This document shows, piece by piece, positions 1 to 5,450 of a DNA stretch of 5,504 nucleotides (positions are counted from its first letter, which is position 1; every line of letters starts with the position of its first letter). The stretch covers positions 1 through 5,504 of the forward strand of contig JAFAYS010000339.1 of assembly GCA_019240175.1 (NCBI GenBank). Direction: 5' to 3'. Position numbers and translations under genes: made by a program. This DNA is from Chloroflexota bacterium. Lineage in GTDB: Bacteria > Chloroflexota > Chloroflexia > Chloroflexales > Kallotenuaceae. The notes under the pieces were generated by a model, which did no database searches, had not been told where the DNA came from, and worked only from the letters and a program-made list of their open reading frames with translations.

Positions 1-866
1 TACGATGGCCGAACCTGGCTGTGGCCAAAGCGATAGGCCGCCACCGAGAACTCGACCGGCACGAACGGCTCGTGTCGCCATTTGTAGAACTTGCGCTTGT
101 CCAGCACGCTCGCCACCACCGACGCACCGCAGGTCAGGCCCAGAAACTCGTGAATGATCAGCCACTGGTAGTGCCAGCGCACGATGCGCTGCGCCCTGGC
201 GAAGATCTCATCTGACCGCCTGGCCGACGAGTCGCGCTCGGCCGTGACATAGTCGACGACCGCGTTGTGGAAGCGCAGAAAGGCTAGATGCAGCTGCGAG
301 ACGATCAGATTCTCGTCGTTGCGCGGGTCGCCGATCAGCGCCGTGCCCTGGCTGTTGCGGGGCAGATCGAAGCGTTTTGGCGAGCCGGAGCCGGGAATCT
401 CCTCGATCAAAAACTTAATGCCACGTCCAGCCTCGCTCTGATCGTAGAGATGTGGGCTGCCCATCGGCCCCGAGCCGTACAGATTGTCTAGCGCCAGCGT
501 CGGTGTGCGGAAGTTGGCGATGTGCTCCGGGTCGACCTGCCGCTCCAGGCTGGAGGTGGGATCGAAGGTGATGTCGTGGTCGATGAACTGGCCCAGGAAG
601 GTCATGCCGGCGGTCATGCGCGCGTTGTTGGGGTTACGCGTCGACAAAGCCGGATTCGTGATCAGCGCCGCCGGATTGGAAAGATCATCGCGCGCATCCA
701 TCATGCCGCCCGGCTGCCCAATCTCCATCAGCGCGGCTCGTACCTGCGGCGTGTCGGCCACGAACGGCGGCAGATCGCCAAACATCCGTCCGAAGCGTCC
801 CTGGTCGAAATAGTTGGACCGCGGAGGAATCACGTCCTCCGGGTAGATACCATGCCTGCGGGTCAT
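1..866 (-). CDS. Animal-type haem peroxidase, N-terminal 288 residues (3' end outside window)
   Basis: I translated this minus-strand frame by hand; it stays open from the start at 866 to the window edge. It belongs to the peroxidase-cyclooxygenase (animal haem peroxidase) superfamily, which uses hydrogen peroxide to oxidise halides or organic substrates. Visible landmarks, compared with myeloperoxidase: the distal motif FLGQFIDHDIT at residues 90-100 (distal Gln93 and His97, Asp96 matching the haem-ester Asp, Asp98 matching a calcium ligand); a likely calcium loop around Thr123-Asp127 followed by LYGSGP; GDPRNDEN at 179-186 with the catalytic Arg182 and Glu185 matching the second haem-ester residue; LHLAFLRFHN at 192-201; and YRFGHSQVRP at 278-287 with proximal His282. 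The start is supported by AAGGAGG (872-878) five bases upstream. No signal peptide is visible, so the protein looks cytoplasmic unless exported otherwise. Family members are usually about 500 residues or more, so roughly half is missing. Substrate unknown. Confidence 0.93.
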   Translation of the reverse strand, partial: MTRRHGIYPEDVIPPRSNYFDQGRFGRMFGDLPPFVADTPQVRAALMEIGQPGGMMDARDDLSNPAALITNPALSTRNPNNARMTAGMTFLGQFIDHDITFDPTSSLERQVDPEHIANFRTPTLALDNLYGSGPMGSPHLYDQSEAGRGIKFLIEEIPGSGSPKRFDLPRNSQGTALIGDPRNDENLIVSQLHLAFLRFHNAVVDYVTAERDSSARRSDEIFARAQRIVRWHYQWLIIHEFLGLTCGASVVASVLDKRKFYKWRHEPFVPVEFSVAAYRFGHSQVRPS

Positions 867-1008
867 GCTAGCCTCCTTGCCAAATCACGTTTGCTCACAA
901 TGACGTGCATTGAAACAAGGCGAACGACGAGACAATTTCTTACACTTGGGGCGGATCAATCCCTCTCGGCGTGATTATTGCTGGCTGATTAAGCGGGAGG
1001 GATGCTGC
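867..1008. promoter_or_regulatory. Divergent intergenic region between peroxidase and CBS genes
   Basis: This 142-base region must contain the promoters of both flanking genes, which point away from each other. It is less GC-rich than the genes. On the plus strand TTGAAA (910-915) lies 15 bases before GACAAT (931-936), a weak -35/-10 candidate for the CBS gene. A short inverted repeat CAATG-5 bases-CATTG (898-902 / 908-912) overlaps that -35 and could be an operator. I found no good promoter match for the peroxidase. Ribosome sites are clear at both ends: AAGGAGG for the peroxidase and GGGAGGG (995-1001) for the CBS gene. The exact promoter positions are guesses. Confidence 0.35.
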
Positions 1009-1440
1009 ATGAAACCGATCAAACAGCTGTTACAAACCAAAGGCAACGCTGTCTGGACGATCACGCCGGATGCCTCGGTCTTTGACGCGATCAAGTTGAT
1101 GTCCGACAAAAGCGTGGGCGCGCTGCCGGTCGTGGATGGCGAAAAGCTTGTCGGGATTATCTCGGAGCGCGATTATGCGCGCAAGGTGATTTTGCAAGGT
1201 CGCTCTTCTCGCGATACGCCGGTGCGCGAGATCATGACGACCAAGGTGTACTACCTGCGCGCCGAGCAGTCGATCGAGGACGGCATGGCGCTGATGACCG
1301 ACAAGCGCATCCGCCACCTGCCGGTCTTCGAAAGCGAGCGTATGGTCGGCATTGTTTCGATCGGCGACCTGGTGCGGGAGATTATCTCGCAGCAAGAGTT
1401 TTTGATCGGCCAGCTTGAAAACTACATTACTGGCGGCTGA
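1009..1440 (+). CDS. Stand-alone two-CBS-domain protein (143 aa)
   Basis: A small cytosolic protein made almost entirely of two CBS domains (one Bateman module), at about residues 7-62 and 72-128. CBS pairs commonly bind adenosine nucleotides or S-adenosyl compounds and act as energy or ligand sensors; the ligand here is not known. Each repeat ends with the usual pattern: SVGALPVVDGEKLVGIISERD (residues 35-55), with Ser52 and Asp55, and IRHLPVFESERMVGIVSIGD (101-120), with Ser117 and Asp120. These Ser/Thr-x-x-Asp positions usually contact the ribose and phosphate of the nucleotide. The C-terminal tail, about 129-143, is a short helix-like extension. The ATG at 1009 was chosen because GGGAGGG lies seven bases upstream and the CBS fold begins straight after it; the frame is open back to 910, but that part has no domain match. 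Size and layout resemble single-module CBS proteins such as mycobacterial hypoxic response protein 1. It is transcribed away from the peroxidase and converges on the toxin gene. Confidence 0.92.
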   Translation: MKPIKQLLQTKGNAVWTITPDASVFDAIKLMSDKSVGALPVVDGEKLVGIISERDYARKVILQGRSSRDTPVREIMTTKVYYLRAEQSIEDGMALMTDKRIRHLPVFESERMVGIVSIGDLVREIISQQEFLIGQLENYITGG

Positions 1441-1466
1441 GCGACTTCTAATAGCGACTTCTAATA
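1441..1466. repeat. 13-base perfect tandem duplication at a convergent gene junction
   Basis: GCGACTTCTAATA occurs twice in a row (1441-1453 and 1454-1466), directly after the CBS stop codon. The second copy overlaps the end of the toxin gene on the other strand and contains its TAG stop (1461-1463). The first copy therefore repeats the last bases of the toxin gene in non-coding sequence. It may be a slippage duplication or the mark of an insertion junction. No hairpin terminator is visible between these two convergent genes. Confidence 0.9.
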
Positions 1467-1745
1467 ATGATACCGTGCTTGCAGGAAATCAATGCGATCA
1501 TCGCTGACCAAATAAACTAACCTGTGCTCTTGTGTAATTCTGCGCGACCATGTCCCAGCAGCCAAATATTTAAGTGGCTCTGGCTTGCCGATGCCACTAA
1601 ATGGGTCGCGCAGAATCGCTTCTATCAGAGCAAGCACTCGGAGTGCGGTTTTTCGGTTGGTCTCTACCCAGTAGCGCAAATCTTCACGAAACTCGGGATG
1701 GAAGACTGCATCGCGCTCCTTTAGTTGATTACGGTCGTTCGTCAA
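1461..1745 (-). CDS. yoeB: YoeB-family toxin, ribosome-dependent mRNA interferase (94 aa)
   Basis: Type II toxin of the RelE superfamily, YoeB/Txe branch. It binds the ribosome and cuts mRNA in the A site unless held by its antitoxin. The C-terminal two-thirds closely follows Escherichia coli YoeB: GKPEPLK (residues 53-59), WSRRITQEHRLVY (66-78) and the terminal RYHY (91-94). The catalytic residues known in E. coli YoeB (Glu46, Arg65, His83, Tyr84) correspond to Glu56, Arg75, His93 and Tyr94, so the toxin looks intact. No in-frame ATG or GTG exists near the expected N-terminus; the best start is TTG at 1745, with GAGG (1752-1755) six bases upstream inside the antitoxin gene. This gives about ten extra N-terminal residues relative to E. 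coli YoeB and a 17-base overlap with the antitoxin, consistent with translational coupling. Confidence 0.92.
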   Translation of the reverse strand: MTNDRNQLKERDAVFHPEFREDLRYWVETNRKTALRVLALIEAILRDPFSGIGKPEPLKYLAAGTWSRRITQEHRLVYLVSDDRIDFLQARYHY

Positions 1746-2016
1746 ATCCCACCTCGCGCCGCAGGTCTTCCAGCGATTGTGGTTGAAGTGTTCGTTGCTG
1801 GGCGCGATTAAGGGCAGTTAAGAGACGCTCTGCATTTTTTGGTGAGCGTAATAGGTGGGCTGTTTCAAGGAGACTTGATAGTTCAGCCGCCGAAATCAGC
1901 GCTACATCTTCTGCGCCGCGTCGGTGAATAATAATAACCTCACGGTTATCAACGGCTTCATCACATAAAGCCGCTAGGTGATCGCGAGCGTGGGTGTATG
2001 TTGTTTCAATAGCCAT
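1729..2016 (-). CDS. yefM: YefM-family antitoxin (Phd/YefM fold, 95 aa)
   Basis: First gene of the toxin-antitoxin operon. The N-terminal half (residues 1-55) has the Phd/YefM DNA-binding and dimerisation fold, and the rest should wrap around and neutralise YoeB. Similarity to E. coli YefM is clear over ETAHLLRSPKNAERLL (51-66) and over the N-terminus, where TYTHARDHLAAL aligns with ISYSEARQNLSA. Arg11 and Arg32 line up with E. coli Arg10 and Arg31, residues I recall as important for operator binding. The tail after about residue 72 (RTLQPQSLEDLRREVGFDERP region) is host-specific. The ATG at 2016 is chosen because GGAG (2026-2029) lies nine bases upstream and the conserved fold starts at once. 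An in-frame ATG at 2103 would add 29 unrelated residues and run through the operator. The protein should repress its own promoter, more strongly with YoeB bound. Confidence 0.92.
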   Translation of the reverse strand: MAIETTYTHARDHLAALCDEAVDNREVIIIHRRGAEDVALISAAELSSLLETAHLLRSPKNAERLLTALNRAQQRTLQPQSLEDLRREVGFDERP

Positions 2017-2035
2017 ATTTCTGTTCTCCATAACT

Positions 2036-2059
2036 TGTACAGGAATACTGTACAGGAAT
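2036..2059. promoter_or_regulatory. Probable YefM-YoeB operator: two TGTACA boxes in an 11-base direct repeat
   Basis: TGTACAGGAAT occurs at 2036-2046 and again at 2049-2059. Each copy contains the self-complementary hexamer TGTACA (2036-2041 and 2049-2054), giving centre-to-centre spacing of 13 bases. E. coli YefM-YoeB is known to bind paired palindromes with a TGTACA core, close together near the promoter. The position here fits: between a candidate -35 and the antitoxin ribosome site, with one box overlapping the candidate -10. Binding is inferred from motif, spacing and place. Confidence 0.75.
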
Positions 2060-2075
2060 CTATTCTCTACTGCAA
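2047..2075 (-). promoter_or_regulatory. Candidate promoter of the toxin-antitoxin operon
   Basis: Read on the minus strand, TTGCAG (2075-2070) and TACAGT (2052-2047) are separated by 17 bases. The -10 matches four of six consensus positions and the -35 only three, so the match is modest. It is supported by location, 30 bases upstream of the antitoxin ATG, and because one TGTACA box overlaps the -10, as expected for an autorepressed promoter. Confidence 0.4.
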
Positions 2076-2142
2076 GCAGCAATGCATAAATGCTTGAGAA
2101 CATAGTACATGGCTTGTCGCTAAATAATCCACGCTTTTCTCG

Positions 2143-3354
2143 TTAATCCAGGTTGCGAATTGCAGGGTGAAGCAGGCCCAGCACCGCCAATCCCATCGTC
2201 AGCGCACCCCCGATGATGAACACTGCCGCCGCGCCGAGCGCATCCGTCGCCCAGCCGACCAGCGCGTAGCCAACCGGCAGCAGCAGGAACGAGCCAAGAT
2301 AGTCGATGCTCGACACGCGGCCAAGCATGTCGCGCGGCACAAGCTGTTGCAGCGTGTTGGTCCAGATCAGGGCGAAGACTCCGGTGGTTATGCCCACAAT
2401 CAAGGATGCGATCGCGATGCCGACGCCGCCGATCGGCAGGCCAATTGCCAGCGTCAGCAGCCCGCCAATCAGCCAGGCTCCGTAGCCGGTCAGTCCACGT
2501 CGCCGGATCACTTGCTGCCGGCCCAGCCAGAGCGCACCAAGGACCACACCCAGCGACAGCATCGAGCGCGCCAGGCCGAACGTGTCGATCTCGCCGTTCA
2601 AGCTTTCTTTCACCAGGAACGGCAGCGCGATCATAAATGGTGCGCTTGACGTAATGTTGCCGAGCGCGAAGATCGAGATTGTGATCCACAGCCAGGGCGA
2701 GCCCGTTACCGTCGCCAGCCCTTCGCGCACCTCGCTCAGCATACTCGTCGCCGGCTCCGGCTCCGCAGGCGTGCGCGTCAGGCTGAGCAGCGGCAGCAGA
2801 AACAGCGCTGAAAGAAAGAACGACAGCCCGTTGATCGCGAACACGCCCGCTGTCCCGACCAGCGCTACCAGCGTCACGCCCAGCATCGGCCCGACGACGC
2901 CCATGGTGCGCTGGCTGATCGTGGACAGCGAGTTGGCGCTCGGTAGTACCTCGGCGGGCGTGATCTCGGGTACCAGTGCCGTAAACGCCGGTTGAAAGAA
3001 GGCATCGACGGTGCCGAAGATCAGGCTGGCGACATAAATATGCCAGATCTCAAGCGTTCCCTGCTGCGCCAGCAGCGCGACGAACAGCACGACAATGCCG
3101 CGTGTAATGTCCGAGATCAGCATAATTGGCACGCGCGGCCAGCGATCCACAGCGACTCCGCCGATCAGCACAAACAGCAGCATCGGCAAGACCGAACAAA
3201 ACAGAATCGCGCTCGTCTCTAGCGCCGAGTTCGTCTGGTTGGTAGCCCACCAGACCAGCGTGAAGCGGTACATGTTGTCGCCGAGCTGCGAGATCGTTTG
3301 TCCACTCCATAGGAAGGCAAATGCGCGGTGCGAGAGCGAACGGATGAGGGTCAT
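2143..3354 (-). CDS. MFS multidrug/macrolide-type efflux transporter, DHA3-like (403 aa)
   Basis: Integral inner-membrane exporter of the major facilitator superfamily, expected to use the proton gradient to pump out a small molecule. The substrate cannot be read from sequence. The length (403) and a chain of about 12 hydrophobic segments fit the family. The loop 2-3 motif A is GGVAVDRWPRVPIMLISD (residues 65-82), with Asp70 and Arg71. The stretch FFQPAFTALVPEITPAEVLP (119-138), then SANSLSTISQRTMGVVGPMLG (139-159), is typical of the DHA3/MefA/EntS-like group, as is LQQLVPRDMLGRVSSIDYLG (335-354) in the second half. The central cytoplasmic loop spans roughly 191-222. ATG 3354 is preceded by AAAGGAG (3360-3366) at five bases; an in-frame start at 3480 would add 42 residues without hydrophobic or family character and is rejected. 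On the minus strand TGGATT (3466-3461) and TAGTAT (3443-3438), 17 bases apart, are a weak promoter candidate. It stops 126 bases before the antitoxin with no clear terminator. Confidence 0.92.
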   Translation of the reverse strand: MTLIRSLSHRAFAFLWSGQTISQLGDNMYRFTLVWWATNQTNSALETSAILFCSVLPMLLFVLIGGVAVDRWPRVPIMLISDITRGIVVLFVALLAQQGTLEIWHIYVASLIFGTVDAFFQPAFTALVPEITPAEVLPSANSLSTISQRTMGVVGPMLGVTLVALVGTAGVFAINGLSFFLSALFLLPLLSLTRTPAEPEPATSMLSEVREGLATVTGSPWLWITISIFALGNITSSAPFMIALPFLVKESLNGEIDTFGLARSMLSLGVVLGALWLGRQQVIRRRGLTGYGAWLIGGLLTLAIGLPIGGVGIAIASLIVGITTGVFALIWTNTLQQLVPRDMLGRVSSIDYLGSFLLLPVGYALVGWATDALGAAAVFIIGGALTMGLAVLGLLHPAIRNLD

Positions 3355-3502
3355 AGCTGCTCCTTTGGGGTATGAGCCACGCGCCGATTCTTGAGCGCAT
3401 CGTAGAGGTGCCAACCTTTTGGCTAGCTCAAGGATACATACTACAGGGGCTATCACATTAAATCCAGCGCTGCCGCACATGTTGGTGTGGACAATTTAAG
3501 TA

Positions 3503-3523
3503 AATGATCCTCAGTGAGGCATT
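3503..3523. repeat. Inverted repeat between divergent MFS and unknown-protein genes
   Basis: CCTCA-G-TGAGG (3509-3519) is a perfect five-base inverted repeat around one base. It extends outward with AATG (3503-3506) pairing with CATT (3520-3523) if a two-base bulge (3507-3508) is allowed. It lies in the 221-base divergent region 3355-3575, upstream of both ribosome sites, so it may be an operator. Too short to be sure; chance is possible. Confidence 0.3.
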
Positions 3524-3575
3524 GATTAGAATACAGCGCATTATCGCTGATCTCGCGTCGGAAAGGATGCTACTC

Positions 3576-4130
3576 ATGCACCGTCGCTCTACCATTCTGC
3601 TGGTCATCGTGATCGGCGTATCGCTGCTGATGGCAACCAATCTGTGGGGCAGGCAGGCGCGCCCGGATTGGATCGCGCTTTACGAGCAAAAGCTGGGACG
3701 GCCCATCGAAGAGATCGAGGAGGCACCGCTCATAGCCAGGCTTGAAGCGGATGGCTGGGATGACCCACGCATTACCAAAGTCAGACTCAAAGACGGCACA
3801 ATGCTGCTGCTCGGCTTGCCACAAGATAACCCGTTCTCAGCAAAAGACATTATCGAGAACAGCGTGGTGCTGGATGTGGCGGATGCCGAGCAGCGCTGCT
3901 ATGAGGAGTTGGAGATAAGGGATTTTGCCGGGGGTTGGTCTGGCCTAGACTCTGAGCAGACTAATACATATGTGATCCGCGCTTCATCATGGCTAGAAAC
4001 GACGGACGAGACAACTGGTGAGAGGACGTCGATCTCTTCTCCGACTGATCCCTACTGTGAGCTTGAGTTTACGTATCAATGGCAGCTTAGTGTGGTTAAG
4101 CCAGTCGGCGTGATCGCAGCAGTTCCCTAA
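3576..4130 (+). CDS. Unknown membrane-anchored or secreted protein (184 aa)
   Basis: I do not recognise a family. The N-terminus is MHRR followed by a hydrophobic run at residues 6-20 (STILLVIVIGVSLLMA region). This is a signal anchor or a signal peptide, with possible cleavage after about Ala20; there is no lipobox cysteine. The rest is soluble-looking and acidic, with an amphipathic stretch at 33-60 (many Glu and Leu), strand-like segments at 66-81 and 96-116, a polar Thr/Glu/Ser-rich section at 140-158, and a final strand pair. Two cysteines (108 and 161) could form a disulfide outside the membrane. ATG 3576 is chosen because GAAAGGA (3561-3567) lies eight bases upstream and the basic-hydrophobic leader starts there; in-frame ATGs at 3504 and 3567 lack such a site. 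One row I counted inside the gene is 53% G+C, lower than the flanking conserved genes, which fits a fast-evolving or acquired gene. It is divergent from the MFS gene, and a strong terminator follows. Confidence 0.72.
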   Translation: MHRRSTILLVIVIGVSLLMATNLWGRQARPDWIALYEQKLGRPIEEIEEAPLIARLEADGWDDPRITKVRLKDGTMLLLGLPQDNPFSAKDIIENSVVLDVADAEQRCYEELEIRDFAGGWSGLDSEQTNTYVIRASSWLETTDETTGERTSISSPTDPYCELEFTYQWQLSVVKPVGVIAAVP

Positions 4131-4146
4131 TCGTGGAGCTTAAACC

Positions 4147-4179
4147 AACGGGACGACTCAGTGCGAGTCGTCCCGTTTT
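4147..4179. terminator. Strong intrinsic terminator, probably shared by two convergent genes
   Basis: A perfect 13-base stem (4147-4159 with 4165-4177) encloses the five-base loop AGTGC and is followed on the plus strand by T residues (TTTT 4176-4179, partly in the stem). It lies 17 bases after the stop of the unknown plus-strand gene and 17 bases beyond the aminotransferase stop on the other strand. The plus-strand T run is the better one; on the minus strand the stem is followed by GGTTT, so two-way use is likely but weaker. Confidence 0.88.
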
Positions 4180-4195
4180 GGCGCTGGCGCTGAAA

Positions 4196-5359
4196 CTAGG
4201 CCAGCACGCCGACAAACTTCTCGATGCGGTCCAGCGCGATCTCGATGTTGTCCATCGAGGTAGCGTAGCAGGCGCGCACAAAGCCCTGGCCGCTGGGACC
4301 GAAGGCCTCGCCCGGAATCACCGCGACATGTTGCTCAGTCAGCAGCCGCTCGGCAAACTCCGCGCTGGAAATGCCAAGCTGATCGACGCGCGGGAAAGCG
4401 TAGAACGCGCCCTGCGGCTCGAAGGTCGGCAAGCCCATGCGGTTAAAGGCGCTCACGATTACCTGCCGCCGCCGATCGTACTCGGCCAGCATGCGCTGCA
4501 CCTCTTGCTCGGCCTGCGGTAGCTCTAGCGCGGCCAGCGCCGCGTGCTGGCTCATCGTCGGGGCCGACATGATCGCATACTGGTGAATCTTGCGGATCGC
4601 GTTGGTGATCTCTGCCGGAGCGGCGACATAGCCCAGCCGCCAGCCGGTCATCGCGTAGGCTTTGCTAAAGCCGCCCAGCAGCACCGTGCGCTCACGCATG
4701 CCGGGCAGCGTCGCGAAGCAGGTGTGCTCCACGCCGTACACTAGCCGATCGTAGATCTCGTCGGAGAAGACCAGCAGATTGTGCCGCTGGGCCACCTCGG
4801 CAACCTCACCCAGGCGCTCGCGGCTCATGACCGCGCCGGTCGGATTGTTGGGATAGCCGATCAGGATCGCTTTGGTGCGTGGTGTGACTGCTGCCTCGAT
4901 TGTCGCGCCCGTGACCTGAAAATTATCTTCGACGCGCGTCGGCACATAGACCGGCACGCCGCCCGCCAGCGTCACGCTCGGCCCATAGGCGACAAAGCTC
5001 GGCTCAGGGATGATTACCTCGTCGCCGGGATCGATCAGCGCTAGCATCGCGTTCTGCATGCCTTCGCTGACGCCGACGGTAACCAGCAACTCCTCGTCGG
5101 CGGCGTAGTCGACGTTGTAGAGCTTTTTGAGATGTGCCGCCAGCGCGACGCGCAGCTCAAGCAGCCCCGAGTTCGAGGTGTAGGCGGTGTAGCCATCCTG
5201 GATCGAGCGAACGCCGGCCTCACGGATCATGTCGGGCGTGACAAAATCCGGCTCGCCGATACCCAGCGAGATCACATCTTTCATCGTGGCGGCGATATCA
5301 AAAAAGCGACGGATGGCGGACGGCGGTATTGCTTGGACACGCTGAGAAAGCAGTGCCAT
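4196..5359 (-). CDS. Class I PLP-dependent aminotransferase (387 aa)
   Basis: Cytosolic fold type I aminotransferase that moves an amino group from an amino acid to a 2-oxo acid through pyridoxal phosphate. Landmarks: ISLGIGEPDF (residues 30-39); GYTAYTSNSGLLELR (56-70); YPNNPTG (169-175) with the conserved Asn172; SDEIYDRLVYG (199-209) with Asp200, which pairs with the cofactor ring nitrogen, and Tyr203; GGFSKAYAMTGWRLGY (229-244) with the Schiff-base Lys233 and phosphate-binding Arg241; and FVRACYATS (360-368) with Arg362 for the substrate carboxylate. All key residues are present and the length is normal. The style matches the aspartate/aromatic/PatA (N-acetyl-LL-diaminopimelate) group, but the substrate cannot be settled. 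Two ATGs compete (5365 and 5359); AAGGAG (5368-5373) is two bases from the first and eight from the second, so 5359 is chosen. It converges with the upstream plus-strand gene at the hairpin terminator. Confidence 0.95.
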   Translation of the reverse strand: MALLSQRVQAIPPSAIRRFFDIAATMKDVISLGIGEPDFVTPDMIREAGVRSIQDGYTAYTSNSGLLELRVALAAHLKKLYNVDYAADEELLVTVGVSEGMQNAMLALIDPGDEVIIPEPSFVAYGPSVTLAGGVPVYVPTRVEDNFQVTGATIEAAVTPRTKAILIGYPNNPTGAVMSRERLGEVAEVAQRHNLLVFSDEIYDRLVYGVEHTCFATLPGMRERTVLLGGFSKAYAMTGWRLGYVAAPAEITNAIRKIHQYAIMSAPTMSQHAALAALELPQAEQEVQRMLAEYDRRRQVIVSAFNRMGLPTFEPQGAFYAFPRVDQLGISSAEFAERLLTEQHVAVIPGEAFGPSGQGFVRACYATSMDNIEIALDRIEKFVGVLA

Positions 5360-5399
5360 GTACATAACTCCTTTACGGTTAGTGATTCGACCAGGCTCT

Positions 5400-5429
5400 A
5401 TTATGCGCAGCACCGTCGCTGATCAACAA
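5400..5429 (-). promoter_or_regulatory. Candidate promoter of the aminotransferase gene
   Basis: Read on the minus strand, CATAAT (5405-5400) matches five of six -10 positions. TTGTTG (5429-5424) lies 18 bases upstream as a partial -35; an alternative register is TTGATC (5426-5421) with TAATAG at 17 bases. The site is about 40 bases before the chosen ATG. Just upstream, GACAA-CT-TTGTC (5432-5443) is a short inverted repeat that could be a regulator site. The gene probably has its own promoter rather than relying on readthrough. Confidence 0.45.
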
Positions 5430-5450
5430 GTGACAACTTTGTCTCCCGCG

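Noticed and set aside
484..974. Plus-strand open frames opposite the peroxidase gene
   Set aside because: The minus-strand frame has all the haem peroxidase motifs; the plus-strand readings have none and are shadows.
910..1008. Upstream extension of the CBS gene
   Set aside because: Non-start-like residues with no CBS character; GGGAGGG directly before the ATG at 1009 marks the true start.
2017..2103. N-terminal extension of the antitoxin from an ATG at 2103
   Set aside because: It would run through the promoter and TGTACA operator, and the conserved antitoxin fold begins at the ATG at 2016, which has its own ribosome site.
2167..2649. A 160-codon plus-strand frame antisense to the MFS gene
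   Set aside because: The translation is Gln/Arg/His-rich low-complexity sequence typical of antisense frames; no plausible domain.
2120..2689. A 189-codon minus-strand frame inside the MFS gene
   Set aside because: It overlaps the transporter in another frame, is rich in Arg/Ala/His/Pro as expected for an out-of-frame reading of GC-rich DNA, and has no family match.
3355..3480. N-terminal extension of the MFS gene from 3480
   Set aside because: The added 42 residues do not look like an MFS N-terminus, while ATG 3354 has AAAGGAG at the right distance and begins with typical family sequence.
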